A DNA stretch of 64,000 nt from assembly GCF_003865035.1 (NCBI RefSeq), contig NZ_BHVZ01000001.1, positions 124,001-188,000 on the forward strand. Direction: 5' to 3'. The stretch's first letter is position 1; every line of letters begins with the position of its first letter. Below, in pieces: positions 45,880 through 55,190 of this stretch. Made by a program: the position numbers and the translations under genes. The notes under the pieces are model-generated. The model was not told where the DNA came from. It made no database searches and saw only the letters and a list, made by a program, of their open reading frames with translations. Origin of the DNA: Anaerotignum faecicola. GTDB lineage: Bacteria > Bacillota > Clostridia > Lachnospirales > Anaerotignaceae.

Positions 45880-45927
45880 AAAAATCAGAACCTTTCTGTA
45901 TTCTTCATTTCAAGCTCAGTTGTGATT

Positions 45928-45986
45928 GTCTATTTGTACTACAATTAAACTTATTTATATTATATATATGTACGGTAATAAGTCAA
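45928..45986 (-). promoter_or_regulatory. Promoter and operator of dehydrogenase copy 2
   Basis: Minus strand -35 TTGACT (45981-45986), 16 bp, -10 TATAAT (45959-45964). Operator-like palindrome at 45928-45950, halves GTCTATTTGT and ACAATTAAAC around ACT. Confidence 0.65.
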
Positions 45987-46033
45987 GAACATTTTTAATC
46001 AACTTATTTTTCTGTCAATCTTTTCACATTCGC

Positions 46034-46061
46034 TTGCCTTTCCCCCTCAAACCTGTATAAT
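46034..46061 (+). promoter_or_regulatory. Promoter of broken GntR gene
   Basis: TTGCCT, 16 bp, TATAAT; 44 bp ahead of the ATG at 46105, divergent from dehydrogenase copy 2. Confidence 0.55.
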
Positions 46062-46104
46062 AAAAGAGACTTGACATAAAAACTAGAACGAAAAGGACGA
46101 AAAT

Positions 46105-46873
46105 ATGATACCAAAAATCAAAAAAGTAAACCTAAGCACACAACTTGTCGATACCATGACCACTCTCATTGAAGATGGTAGTTGGAAACTGGGGGATAAC
46201 TTCCCAATGAAGTTGAATTAGCAGCCTCTTTTGAAGTAAGCAGAAATGTTATGAGAGAGTCCATGAAAATTTTGGAAAATTTGGCATTTTAGAATCTAAA
46301 ACAGGTATTGGCACGTTTATTTCTCAGACAGCTCTGAGTGCAATCCATAATATGCGTTTTTTCGATGAACTAAAAAATAATACAACTGTAGAAATGATTA
46401 TGGAAACACGTATTATTATCGAGCCTGAACTGGCATACTATGCAACATTGCGTGCAACAGAAGATGACATTTCTTTCTTAAAAGATATTTTTATGGAAAA
46501 TACTTCCGGAAATCGTGAAAAATTCTTCAAAGAGCGTCATGATTTTAATTTTCATCTCTTCCTTGCAAAATGCAGCAAAAATACAATTTTAGAAAATTTG
46601 CTTTTTTCCATGCTGGATCAATTAAAAGGAAGCGATTATTTAAAATTTAACCAACACGTTGAATTAGAGGCTTCTACCAATTCCTATGAAAATCACAAAG
46701 AAATTGCAAATGCAATCTTTCATAAGGATGCCCTTCTGGCAAAAGAGTTGATGTCTCAGCATTTAGCTGTTAGAATGGATACAATTAATTTTCCTACAAC
46801 AAAGATCTTGCAACATCTAAAAAAATTAGAAAAACACGTGAAAAAAAATAAATCTATTTTTTTCATGGCATAA
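46105..46873 (+). pseudogene. FadR-type GntR regulator, two frameshifts
   Basis: The start MIPKIKKVNLSTQLVDTMTT leads into the wHTH; single-base losses near 46205 (in TTCCCAATG) and near 46280 (GGAAAATTTGG) break the frame. Restored, it reads EVELAASFEVSRNVMRESMK, then GILESKTGIGTF and an intact FCD ligand-binding domain (46352-46873). Clear paralogue of the intact regulator at 49818-50528. Placed divergent to the broken dehydrogenase, as the intact pair is. Confidence 0.82.
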
Positions 46874-46972
46874 AATTTAAAATCTATCTGAATTTGTTGA
46901 TAGATTATTAGATATTGGTTAATATCCTAATCATCTATCAATATATTTTGATTTATCTTTAGCTTTTACTTA

Positions 46973-47018
46973 AAAACTCCTTCCGAATCATAATCCATTC
47001 AGAAGGAGTTTTCTTAAT
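46973..47018. terminator. Bidirectional terminator
   Basis: AAAACTCCTTC and GAAGGAGTTTT arms with an inner GAAT/ATTC, between the GntR remnant and dehydrogenase copy 3. Confidence 0.8.
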
Positions 47019-47039
47019 TACAGTATAAATTTATGTATC

Positions 47040-48116
47040 TTATGCTCGGCACATCTTAATAAATTCTTCCTTAGATACGCCTTCCAGACCAAGATTCTTA
47101 ACAGTACGCCCCTCAATCATCTGTGGAACAAGCGTTCTGCCAACCGTAATCATCGCATCAATACAAGGCGTCGGAACACCTGCAATTTTCCCCAAGGATT
47201 GCAATGCAACCAGAGAGCATGGAACATCTTCCATCAAATATCTTGTTTCCAGAGATGTCTGCCCTTTGATACCACGCAAATCTTCGTTCTGAGAAAGGAT
47301 TTCATACATATTGCTTCCATGTGTGCGATACATAACCTTGTATTCTTCTACCAGAGGCTTTATCTTATCCAGACCATACGCTTTTGCCAGAGCCATACGT
47401 TCTTTATCTAGCGCATCTACATATCTGCCCTGAGCAGGTGTAATATCCAGATAATATTCAAAAGGTGTCTTAGATTCAATACGACCTGTGTTCAAAATTG
47501 TAGGTGCAGGATGCACAAAAGCGTTAATGTTATCCAGACTTGCACGAATAACATCATCTACAACTTCAAATTCAGGGATCAAATCTTTAAACATTTCTTC
47601 CAAAACATTGTTTCTGCTAGAAGGGTATGCAGACATAATCAAGTGCTTCTTCTGACCTGCAACTACTACATGACCAATTTCTACTGCACGGCATGCAAAC
47701 AGCAATGTAGAAGAACAACCGATTGTAACATCTGCTGTTACATTACAATCATCCAAAACTTTCCGGAATTCTACGGGCCCCATCGAAGCATGAGGGTTCA
47801 AGATAATCACCTGACCATCCTTCAGATAGGGTGCCATCTGGCGTGCCATATCTGCATGATACAAAGAAGGCAATACAATTAAAATTAACTTTGCTCCTTC
47901 AATTACTTCCTGCATACTTGTTGTTGCTTTTTCAATTTTACCAAAGCCAGTCAGTTTGCTGTTGCCTTCCATCAAAACACCGCCAACTTCATTCAGTTTC
48001 TCTACTGTTGCAGGAATCACATCAAAAATTTTGATTCTCTCTCCCATCAAAGAAAGGTATCCTGCAAATGCTTGTCCACCATTTCCCGCACCAACGATTG
48101 CAATATGATTTTTCAT
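47040..48116 (-). CDS. Octopine/opine dehydrogenase-family oxidoreductase, copy 3
   Basis: 358 residues, collinear with copy 1: AIVGAGNGGQAFAGYLSLMG dinucleotide-binding start, NAFVHPAPTILNTGRIES around the presumed catalytic His, and the same C-terminal helix ending EEFIKMCRA. AAGGAGG lies before the ATG. It starts 81 bp after the symporter 2 stop on the same strand with no terminator between, so the two are likely one operon: uptake plus oxidation. Confidence 0.8.
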   Translation of the reverse strand: MKNHIAIVGAGNGGQAFAGYLSLMGERIKIFDVIPATVEKLNEVGGVLMEGNSKLTGFGKIEKATTSMQEVIEGAKLILIVLPSLYHADMARQMAPYLKDGQVIILNPHASMGPVEFRKVLDDCNVTADVTIGCSSTLLFACRAVEIGHVVVAGQKKHLIMSAYPSSRNNVLEEMFKDLIPEFEVVDDVIRASLDNINAFVHPAPTILNTGRIESKTPFEYYLDITPAQGRYVDALDKERMALAKAYGLDKIKPLVEEYKVMYRTHGSNMYEILSQNEDLRGIKGQTSLETRYLMEDVPCSLVALQSLGKIAGVPTPCIDAMITVGRTLVPQMIEGRTVKNLGLEGVSKEEFIKMCRA

Positions 48117-48197
48117 GATAAAAGCCTCCTTATTTATATTTATATATTTACTACATTTACTTCAAAAAATTTAAACCAACTTTTCTTTTTCCCTTTT

Positions 48198-49595
48198 TTA
48201 AATTACATCCTTCTTCTTTGTTGTAACTGCACAAGCAATCATCATACCCACAAAGGAGAACAGAATGCCAACTGCTGCATAGTTAATTGCAGTGTTCATC
48301 ACCATGCCAATAACCGTACCAACCGCACCACACAGCATCGCTGCAATAATGCCGCTATTTGTGAGCTTATTCTTCTTATACAGTGCATACCCCACAAAAA
48401 TTGGACAGAACAGTGTCGCTGCAGAAAAAGCATTCATTGCTACAAGCCATGCTAATGTATCTGTGAATACCAAGCACATAACAACGGAAAATACCATGAT
48501 TGCAAGGCATGTTATTCTGGAAAATCTCAGAGATTGCTTATCAGACATATTAGGTTTCAAAACGGGCATAATATCATATGTAACATTTACTGCCATAGAC
48601 TGTACAGCAGAGCTTACTGTAGACATCATTGCCGCAAATAAAACCGCCGCGAAGCAAGCCAACAGAGGAATCGGGAGTTGATTCATAAACCAGCCAGTTA
48701 CCGAATCCTTTTCCAAAGTAGGGTTAATAGAATTGAGTGTAATCCCCATATAAATCGCCCAACAGAAGCCAAGCAAAGATACTACTGCAGAAATGATTAA
48801 ACTTCTTGTTACTTTCTTTTCTTCTTTAATTGCACAAATTCTCTGATAGTACAACTGGTTTGTCATGCCCCCTGGCAAAACAGAGAAGAACCAAAGAAAG
48901 ACTGTACTCAATCCTAATTTTTTCAACGAACCGGTGATTGTAAGCATATCCGGATCCACGGTTGCTTTCACAGTATTCACACCGCCAGCCATGTTTGTTC
49001 CATATCCCAAGGAAATAATCAGGATAATTCCCATGAAACAAGCAAAGAAGAAGTCTGTCCATGCCACTGTTTTCAACCCGGCAGGCATAATAAAGAACAA
49101 GCTAATCAAAGAGAAAATAATACACAATGCCGTGTAATCCAGTCCTGTCAAAGCAGAATAGATGCTACCGAATGCTGTAATCTGGGAAGTAATCCATCCC
49201 AAAGGAAACAACATCGTCATAGCAGATGATAATACCGTGATTGTCTTATTTCGATTAGAATATTTTTTTAAAATATCCGGAATTGTTGCAAATTCATTCT
49301 TTCGCAGCCATTTTGCAATTAAAGCTAAAAATACGAAGGGCAACACCATGAAAATTCCATAAAAAATAACACTAATACCATTCTGATAAGTATTCCCAAG
49401 ATGCCCTACCATAATTCCGCCACCAAATACACTGGCAAACTGCGTACCAACAACAACAAAAAGAGGAAGTTCTCTGTTTGCAATCGCCCAATCTTCTCCG
49501 GACGTTTGCTTTCTGCGGTTCAAAACAAATGTTGGTATTAGCGTTGCCAAAATTAGCACTGCTGTCGCTAAAATAATTGATAACGTTTTATACAT
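48198..49595 (-). CDS. Sodium:solute symporter (SSS) family transporter, copy 2
   Basis: 465 residues, about 13 membrane segments, close paralogue of copy 1 (VGTQFASVFGGGIMVGHLGN, GWITSQITAFGSIYSALTGL, MMSTVSSAVQSMAVN). It heads an operon with dehydrogenase copy 3 and diverges from the intact GntR gene, with an operator in the promoter. Confidence 0.88.
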   Translation of the reverse strand: MYKTLSIILATAVLILATLIPTFVLNRRKQTSGEDWAIANRELPLFVVVGTQFASVFGGGIMVGHLGNTYQNGISVIFYGIFMVLPFVFLALIAKWLRKNEFATIPDILKKYSNRNKTITVLSSAMTMLFPLGWITSQITAFGSIYSALTGLDYTALCIIFSLISLFFIMPAGLKTVAWTDFFFACFMGIILIISLGYGTNMAGGVNTVKATVDPDMLTITGSLKKLGLSTVFLWFFSVLPGGMTNQLYYQRICAIKEEKKVTRSLIISAVVSLLGFCWAIYMGITLNSINPTLEKDSVTGWFMNQLPIPLLACFAAVLFAAMMSTVSSAVQSMAVNVTYDIMPVLKPNMSDKQSLRFSRITCLAIMVFSVVMCLVFTDTLAWLVAMNAFSAATLFCPIFVGYALYKKNKLTNSGIIAAMLCGAVGTVIGMVMNTAINYAAVGILFSFVGMMIACAVTTKKKDVI

Positions 49596-49660
49596 TCTCT
49601 ACGCCTCCTTTTAATTATTATTTAGGTTTAGAATCTACAGTACTGTTCATCATCCCTGCA

Positions 49661-49694
49661 AGCTAACTGTACTACAGCTGTGTTGTAGTGTCAA
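49661..49694 (-). promoter_or_regulatory. Promoter and operator of symporter 2 operon
   Basis: Minus strand -35 TTGACA (49689-49694), 17 bp, -10 TACAGT (49666-49671). CTGTACTACAG and a following TGTTGTAG lie within it. It is 124 bp or more from the divergent gntR start. Confidence 0.7.
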
Positions 49695-49817
49695 TATTAC
49701 TTTCATCTTTTCACAATAATTTGTAGAAATATCCGAATCTTTGGTGTATAATTTAGTTAAATCTCTGTTTTCTTCCTATAATTCTTATTCATTATATCTA
49801 AATAAAGGAGTGTACAA

Positions 49818-50528
49818 ATGTCTATAAAAGTACAAAAGCAAAATCTATGCGAACAGCTTACCTCTGCAATCATCCACTATATTCAAGAAGGAACATGGCT
49901 TTTAGGACAAAAATTACCCGGTGAAATAGAGCTGGCAAATTCTTTTGAAGTCAGCCGTAATATTATGCGTGAAGCCATTAAAATTCTTGAAAACTTCGGA
50001 ATCCTAGACGCTAAAAATGGCATTGGTACCTTTGTTTCTCCTAATGCTCTAGAAAACATTCAAAATATGAACTTCTTTTATAGTCTAAAAGATAATACTT
50101 CTGTAGAAATGATTCTTGAAATGCGTCTTATGGTTGAGCCGGATGCTGCTTATTTCGCTGCTTTACGCATCCAAGAAGACGGCATTGCTGCCCTAAAAAA
50201 GCTTTCCGAAAATCAGCTTGATAAATATGAAGCCTTTCCGGATTATCAAGATGATTTCGATTTGCACCTAGCTATCGCTCATTACAGCGGTAATGTGCTT
50301 TGCGAAAACTTCTGTCATTCTCTTTTAAAGCAATTGCAAAATAGTCTCTACTCTGAGTTTAATAAATATTCTTCCGAAAAAACCAGAGTAGATAATATTT
50401 CTACGCATACAGCTATTGTAAACGCTATTATTGAGCATAAGGCTGAACTTGCCCAGCATTTAATGAAAGACCACTTGATTAACCGACTAAAGCTAATTAA
50501 TCCCGATTTTGAAAATTCAGATTTTTAG
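49818..50528 (+). CDS. FadR-type GntR transcriptional regulator
   Basis: 236 residues. N-terminal wHTH (LPGEIELANSFEVSRNIMRE, GILDAKNGIGTFVSP) and C-terminal all-helical FCD domain with likely metal/ligand residues (DDFDLHLAIAHYSGN, then STHTAIVNAI). It probably binds the TNGT-N3-ACNA palindromes of the five local promoters and is released by the substrate or product. AAAGGAG precedes the ATG. Confidence 0.88.
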   Translation: MSIKVQKQNLCEQLTSAIIHYIQEGTWLLGQKLPGEIELANSFEVSRNIMREAIKILENFGILDAKNGIGTFVSPNALENIQNMNFFYSLKDNTSVEMILEMRLMVEPDAAYFAALRIQEDGIAALKKLSENQLDKYEAFPDYQDDFDLHLAIAHYSGNVLCENFCHSLLKQLQNSLYSEFNKYSSEKTRVDNISTHTAIVNAIIEHKAELAQHLMKDHLINRLKLINPDFENSDF

Positions 50529-50702
50529 AAAAACGAACCGCCTTCTTAACAATAAATATAAAAGGTGAATCGTTAAAAAGATTTAATATCCAAGTGATAT
50601 AGCTGCAAAACTGTAGCTGCATAGAGTATTCCCCACGAAGCGCGAACTGCACCCCATTTGTTAGACAGTATGATATACTATTTAGCAAGTGGGGTGATTT
50701 TT

Positions 50703-51053
50703 ATGCCAAAAGGAGTACCAAACAAACGATATACTCCAGAATTTAAGAAACTGGTGGTAGAAACAATGCTGGAGGAAAAACTGAGCTACAGTGAAGCGGC
50801 AAGACAATTTGAAATAAATGATTACGGAATCATTCAACGCTGGGAGCGAATTTATCTCGAAGAAGGTTCAGAGGGGCTGGCTATCGAGCGTCGTGGACGC
50901 AAAAGCACCGGACGGCCAATGAAACTACAAAAAGAGGTAGAGGAGGATTTGATTGCAGAGGTGCAACGATTGCGTGCAGAAAACGCATACCTAAAAAACT
51001 TGCAAGCCTTGGTTTTGGAAAACGAGCGACAGCATCACAGAAAACACAGGTGA
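50703..51053 (+). CDS. IS3-family transposase OrfA
   Basis: 116 residues. HTH (YTPEFKKLVVETMLEEKLSY) and a leucine-zipper-like helix at the end. An in-frame A-AAA-AAC slippery heptamer at 50993-50999 lies before the stop, and OrfB is open in the -1 frame from there, so a fused OrfAB transposase can be made by -1 frameshifting, as in other IS150-group elements. Confidence 0.88.
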   Translation: MPKGVPNKRYTPEFKKLVVETMLEEKLSYSEAARQFEINDYGIIQRWERIYLEEGSEGLAIERRGRKSTGRPMKLQKEVEEDLIAEVQRLRAENAYLKNLQALVLENERQHHRKHR

Positions 51054-51892
51054 TTCAGAAACTAAGGCAAGAATTTTCACTGGCAATCCTGCTGGATGTC
51101 GCTCAACTGCCTCGTGCAACCTTTTACTATCACCTAAAACAACTGAAGAAAGCAGATAAATATCATTCTGTGAAAGAAGAAATCACTGCTATTTTCCATG
51201 AGAATAAAGGAAGATACGGTTATCGACGTATTACTGCAGAACTTCGAAATAGGAATATTTATTTAGATCATAAAACTGTTCAGCGTCTTATGCAGAAGTT
51301 GGGCTTGGTTTGTCGTGTCAGGATGAAGAAGTATCGCTCTTATAAAGGAGAAGTGGGCAAAATCGCACCAAATCTGTTAAATCGGAACTTCCATGCCGAA
51401 AAACCGAATCAGAAATGGGTCACGGATGTGACAGAGTTCAGCCTGTTTGGTGAGAAACTGTATCTGTCCCCAATTCTCGATTTGCACAGCAGTGACCTTG
51501 TCAGCTATACCATATCGGATCGTCCTGTGCTGCGCATGGTGACAACTATGCTGAACGAGGCATTTGCAAAAATTCCGGACGGAACAAACCTCATTCTCCA
51601 TTCTGATCAGGGATGGCAGTATCAGCACAGGCAGTATCAACGGATGCTCCGGGAGAAAGGCATCCGGCAGAGCATGAGCCGAAAAGGGAATTGTCTGGAC
51701 AATGCTGTGATAGAAAATTTCTTTGGGCTGCTCAAGAGCGAACTGCTGTATTTGCAAGAATTTCAGTCCCTGGAGCACTTCAAGCAGGAACTCGTTGCAT
51801 ATCTGGATTACTACAACAACCGCAGGATCAAGGCAAAACTCAAGGGCTTGCCGACTGCAATACACAGACAACAAGCCCTTTCGGCTGCTTGA
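51050..51892 (+). CDS. IS3-family transposase OrfB (DDE)
   Basis: 280 residues. An N-terminal HTH_21-type region (KGRYGYRRITAELRNR) is followed by the rve integrase core with D in WVTDVTEFSLFG, D in LHSDQGWQY and E in AVIENFFGLLKSE. A GTG at 51050 overlaps the OrfA stop; the main product is probably the frameshift fusion. Confidence 0.9.
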   Translation: MIQKLRQEFSLAILLDVAQLPRATFYYHLKQLKKADKYHSVKEEITAIFHENKGRYGYRRITAELRNRNIYLDHKTVQRLMQKLGLVCRVRMKKYRSYKGEVGKIAPNLLNRNFHAEKPNQKWVTDVTEFSLFGEKLYLSPILDLHSSDLVSYTISDRPVLRMVTTMLNEAFAKIPDGTNLILHSDQGWQYQHRQYQRMLREKGIRQSMSRKGNCLDNAVIENFFGLLKSELLYLQEFQSLEHFKQELVAYLDYYNNRRIKAKLKGLPTAIHRQQALSAA

Positions 51893-52035
51893 GTTGTTTT
51901 ACTTAAAATATTCGTCTAACCTTTTAGGGTCAATTCATAGAGGCTTTCAGCTTGCATTTTATTTACTTTTATAGTTCTCTACGCAACCTATCTGTTACCA
52001 ACAAACTCAGTTGAGTTACATATATTCATGACACT

Positions 52036-52122
52036 GGGAAAAATCCGAATATATTGAATTTTACTCCTAATGCAGTATATATCATATTTCTGCTAATCAC
52101 AATACCCTGTTTCACGCCTTAT
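52036..52122 (+). repeat. 87 bp repeat, copy 1 (upstream of DUF4143 ATPase A)
   Basis: Nearly identical to 53554-53640 over 87 bp (a few mismatches, mostly at the 3' end, both ending CCTTAT). Copy 2 is the 3' flank of the minus-strand ATPase, so copy 1 may mark where the tail of another such gene used to be. Confidence 0.85.
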
Positions 52123-52246
52123 CAACTCTCCCTCACCGAAAGTCAAGACGCTTATAATACGTATATCCTCTTGATGAAACGGATATATTATGATAAAATG
52201 CGATTAACCATAGATTTTCATAAAAATCGAAAGTTGGAGGTGCGTT

Positions 52247-53470
52247 ATGACATATATTACACGAGAGCTGGAGCGTAAGTTCCTAAAGCTCAATGATTTT
52301 TTCAAGGTTATTCTTGTGACCGGTGCAAGACAGGTCGGCAAAACTACGATGCTCAAGCATTTGGCAACCGATGACAGAACCTATGTCACGATGGATAACG
52401 CTATGGCAAGAGAACTTGCCCAGACCGACCCCGTATTATTTTTCCAAACCTATAAGCCGCCTATCCTCATTGACGAAGTACAGAAAGCTCCGGAGCTGTT
52501 TGAGCAAATCAAGATAATTTGTGATGAGAGCGACGAAAAGGGCCTTATCTGGCTGACGGGTTCACAGCAGTATAAGATGATGGAGCGAGTGCGTGAAACA
52601 CTTGCAGGAAGAATCGGAATACTGGAACTGTACAGCTTATCCGCAAGAGAAAAAGCAGGAATAGTGTTTGACACCGATTTGGACTTCTCTCTCGCAACCT
52701 TGCAGGCACGACAAAGAAAACTCCCGAAAAACGATGTGATACACGTCTTTAACCACATTTGGGAGGGTGGTATGCCCCAGGTGCAGGGCGTTGACGATGA
52801 GCTTCGTCAAGAGTATTTCAATTCCTACATCGACACCTATCTGATGCGAGATGTGGCAGAAGCTGGCGGCATTACCGATACGGTTCGCTTCCGCAAGTTC
52901 CTTGTAGGCTGTGCAGCACTTGTTTCAGAGCAGGTCAACTATTCGACACTTGCAGAGTCCGCCGATATTGCTCCAAGTACCGCAAAGGAATGGCTGAAAG
53001 TTCTTGTCGGACTTCACATTGTCTATCTCCTTGCTCCGTATTCCAACAATGAACTGAAACGGCTTAGTAAGACCCCAAAGCTATATTTCTGCGACACCGG
53101 ACTTTGTGCTTATCTTTCGATGTGGCTGACAGCGGACACCCTCCGCAACGGCGCTGCAAGCGGTCATTACTATGAGAATTATGTGGTAATGGAGCTTGTG
53201 AAAAACTACGCTTATGCAAAGTCAAAGGTTAATATCACTTACTTCCGTGATTCCAACGCAAAAGAGATTGATGTGTTCGTTGAGGAAAACAATGTGATTC
53301 ATCCGTTGGAAATCAAAAAGAGTGCCGCACCCGACCGCCGTGATGTCAAGAAATACAGCATAATTGATAAGGCTTCCCTAAACCGTGGATACGGCGGCAT
53401 TATCTGTATGTGTGAGGAACCGATGCCAATTGATGCGGATAATTGTTTTATTCCCAGCAATCTAATCTAA
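52247..53470 (+). CDS. AAA ATPase with DUF4143 domain (A)
   Basis: 407 residues. Walker A GARQVGKTT near 27, Walker B ILIDEVQKAP near 75, sensor region WLTGSQQYKMM; a DUF4143 C-terminal domain begins about 200 and ends with a PD-(D/E)xK-like pattern (KEIDVFVEE ... LEIKKS). This family (archaeal ATPase-like) is abundant in gut bacteria with no firm function. TTGGAGGTGCGTT precedes the ATG. Different subgroup from the one at 53645. Confidence 0.85.
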   Translation: MTYITRELERKFLKLNDFFKVILVTGARQVGKTTMLKHLATDDRTYVTMDNAMARELAQTDPVLFFQTYKPPILIDEVQKAPELFEQIKIICDESDEKGLIWLTGSQQYKMMERVRETLAGRIGILELYSLSAREKAGIVFDTDLDFSLATLQARQRKLPKNDVIHVFNHIWEGGMPQVQGVDDELRQEYFNSYIDTYLMRDVAEAGGITDTVRFRKFLVGCAALVSEQVNYSTLAESADIAPSTAKEWLKVLVGLHIVYLLAPYSNNELKRLSKTPKLYFCDTGLCAYLSMWLTADTLRNGAASGHYYENYVVMELVKNYAYAKSKVNITYFRDSNAKEIDVFVEENNVIHPLEIKKSAAPDRRDVKKYSIIDKASLNRGYGGIICMCEEPMPIDADNCFIPSNLI

Positions 53471-53528
53471 ACAATTTCAAACAGTTTGTTAATCATTAGA
53501 AATGTGCACCGCAAGGCACACTTAAAAA

Positions 53529-53557
53529 TCCCGATGCCATTGTCAATGACATCGGGA
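53529..53557 (-). terminator. Terminator after DUF4143 ATPase B
   Basis: Minus strand: CCCGATGTCATT-GAC-AATGGCATCGGG followed by ATTTTTAAG. Confidence 0.75.
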
Positions 53558-53640
53558 AAAATCTGAATATATTAAATTTTACTCCTAATGCAGTATATAT
53601 CATATTTCTGCTAATCACAATACCCTATTACGCACCTTAT
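53554..53640 (+). repeat. 87 bp repeat, copy 2 (3' flank of DUF4143 ATPase B)
   Basis: See 52036-52122; same orientation. Its left end overlaps the terminator of ATPase B and its right end is 4 bp from that gene's stop. Confidence 0.85.
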
Positions 53641-53644
53641 AGAG

Positions 53645-54943
53645 TTAGAATCGCACAATTTGATCTATCGCATATAGCGGCAAATTCAGAAGCCATCCTT
53701 CTTTTTTATAGTCCGCCATGGATGTACGCACAGAAACCTCCGGCGAAAACTTTTCATAATACGTTTTCAGGCTCTTGGCTCTAAGATTTACCTCTGCCTT
53801 TACTTCAACAGGAACAATCCGCTCGCCTGTATCAACAACAAAGTCAACCTCACAAGAGCCCCTATCATTCGTGTAGTAACAAATCTTCAAATCCTCCATA
53901 TTTTTAAGCTGCTGACAAACATATTGCTCTGTAAGAGCTCCCTTGAACTCTACAAAAAGGTCATTCCCATCCAGTAATGTTCTCTGCCGAAGCCCAACCA
54001 TACAGCTAAGAAGCCCTACATCTACGATAAAGAGTTTAAATGCCTTCAAATCCTCATACGCACGCAAAGGAATGCCTACTGCATTGACACGGCTAACCTT
54101 ATGGATCAGACCACAATCGCTAAGCCACAGCATTGCTGTTTCATATTCCTTTGCGCGAGCCCCTTCTCGTATCAGCCCATAAATAAATTTTTTGTTTTCT
54201 TTCGCCAGCTGAGACGGAATGCTGTTCCATAACATACGCAATCTCGGAACAATTTCGTTGGGAGCATGCTTTGAGAAATCCTGTTCATAAGCCTCCAGAA
54301 TTCTCTTTTGAATATATCGAACCTCATTAAAGTCCTTATTTTCTACAAAGCTTTGTACCGCCTCCGGCATACCACCGATAAAATAATACTGCTTCAATGC
54401 ATCAATATAAGTTTGCTTAAAGCTTGTAATCATTTCAAAGTCCAGATTCTCAAGCAATTCAGCAAATTGCTCTTTATCGGTTGCCATTAAAAACTCCTTG
54501 AAGGAAAGCGGATAAAGCTTTAAAAAATCAACCTTGCCAACAGGGAACGATGTGCCTTGATGTAGGGCAATGCCGAGCAATGAGCCTGCACATATAATAT
54601 GATACTGTGGTGCATTTTCATAAAAATACTTAAGAGATGATAACGCTCTTGGCACCTCATGCACTTCATCAAAAATCAGTAAACAGTTTTCGGAGTTGAT
54701 TTTTCGTCCGACATACAACTCTATCCCCATAATTAAGCGTTTCGTATCCAAATCGGAGGCAAATAACTCTGCCATTCTTGAATTAGAGTCAAAGTTGATA
54801 TATACAGTATCCGCATAAGCCTGCTTACCAAACTCTTTCATTAGCCATGTCTTGCCAACCTGACGAGCCCCTTCAATAATCAAAGGCTTACGACGTTTAC
54901 TTTGTTTCCATTTTAATAGCTTTTCCATAGCAATTCGGTACAT
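53645..54943 (-). CDS. AAA ATPase with DUF4143 domain (B)
   Basis: 432 residues. Walker A EGARQVGKTWL near 26, Walker B LLIFDEVHEVP, sensor ICAGSLLGIAL; DUF4143 from ~210 with the nuclease-like CEVDFVVD ... VPVEVKAE motif at the end. The ATG at 54943 follows GGAGG; the frame runs on to 55060 without a better start. Function unknown. Confidence 0.87.
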   Translation of the reverse strand: MYRIAMEKLLKWKQSKRRKPLIIEGARQVGKTWLMKEFGKQAYADTVYINFDSNSRMAELFASDLDTKRLIMGIELYVGRKINSENCLLIFDEVHEVPRALSSLKYFYENAPQYHIICAGSLLGIALHQGTSFPVGKVDFLKLYPLSFKEFLMATDKEQFAELLENLDFEMITSFKQTYIDALKQYYFIGGMPEAVQSFVENKDFNEVRYIQKRILEAYEQDFSKHAPNEIVPRLRMLWNSIPSQLAKENKKFIYGLIREGARAKEYETAMLWLSDCGLIHKVSRVNAVGIPLRAYEDLKAFKLFIVDVGLLSCMVGLRQRTLLDGNDLFVEFKGALTEQYVCQQLKNMEDLKICYYTNDRGSCEVDFVVDTGERIVPVEVKAEVNLRAKSLKTYYEKFSPEVSVRTSMADYKKEGWLLNLPLYAIDQIVRF

Positions 54944-55130
54944 CACACACACCTCCGTTATCCTAATTTTAACATAGTATACCACCATATCACAAAAATT
55001 ACAACGAACATTGTATTTATGCATACATTTTTTACACCGAATTATTGCAGCATCCGTCATAATATTTATCGATTGCGTGAATAAGACGTCCGCTTCTTCT
55101 TACCCGGAAAACCAAGTTTTTTTGTACAAT

Positions 55131-55183
55131 AAAATACCGACTTCCCAATCTTTCTTTTAAGCCTAACGATCGGGAATCGGTAC
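55131..55183 (-). terminator. Terminator after small broken gene
   Basis: Minus strand: TACCGATTCCCGATC and GATTGGGAAGTCGGTA arms, then TTTTATTG. Same style as 40196-40250. Confidence 0.65.
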
Positions 55184-55190
55184 ATGGTTT

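Larger units (their letters stand above)
50647..51932 (+). mobile_element. IS3-family (IS150 group) insertion sequence
   Basis: About 1286 bp with overlapping orfA and orfB and imperfect terminal inverted repeats: left TGCACCCC ... GTTAGAC, right (minus strand) TGACCC ... GGTTAGAC. No clear target duplication was seen, so the flanks may have rearranged. Both reading frames look intact. Confidence 0.8.
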
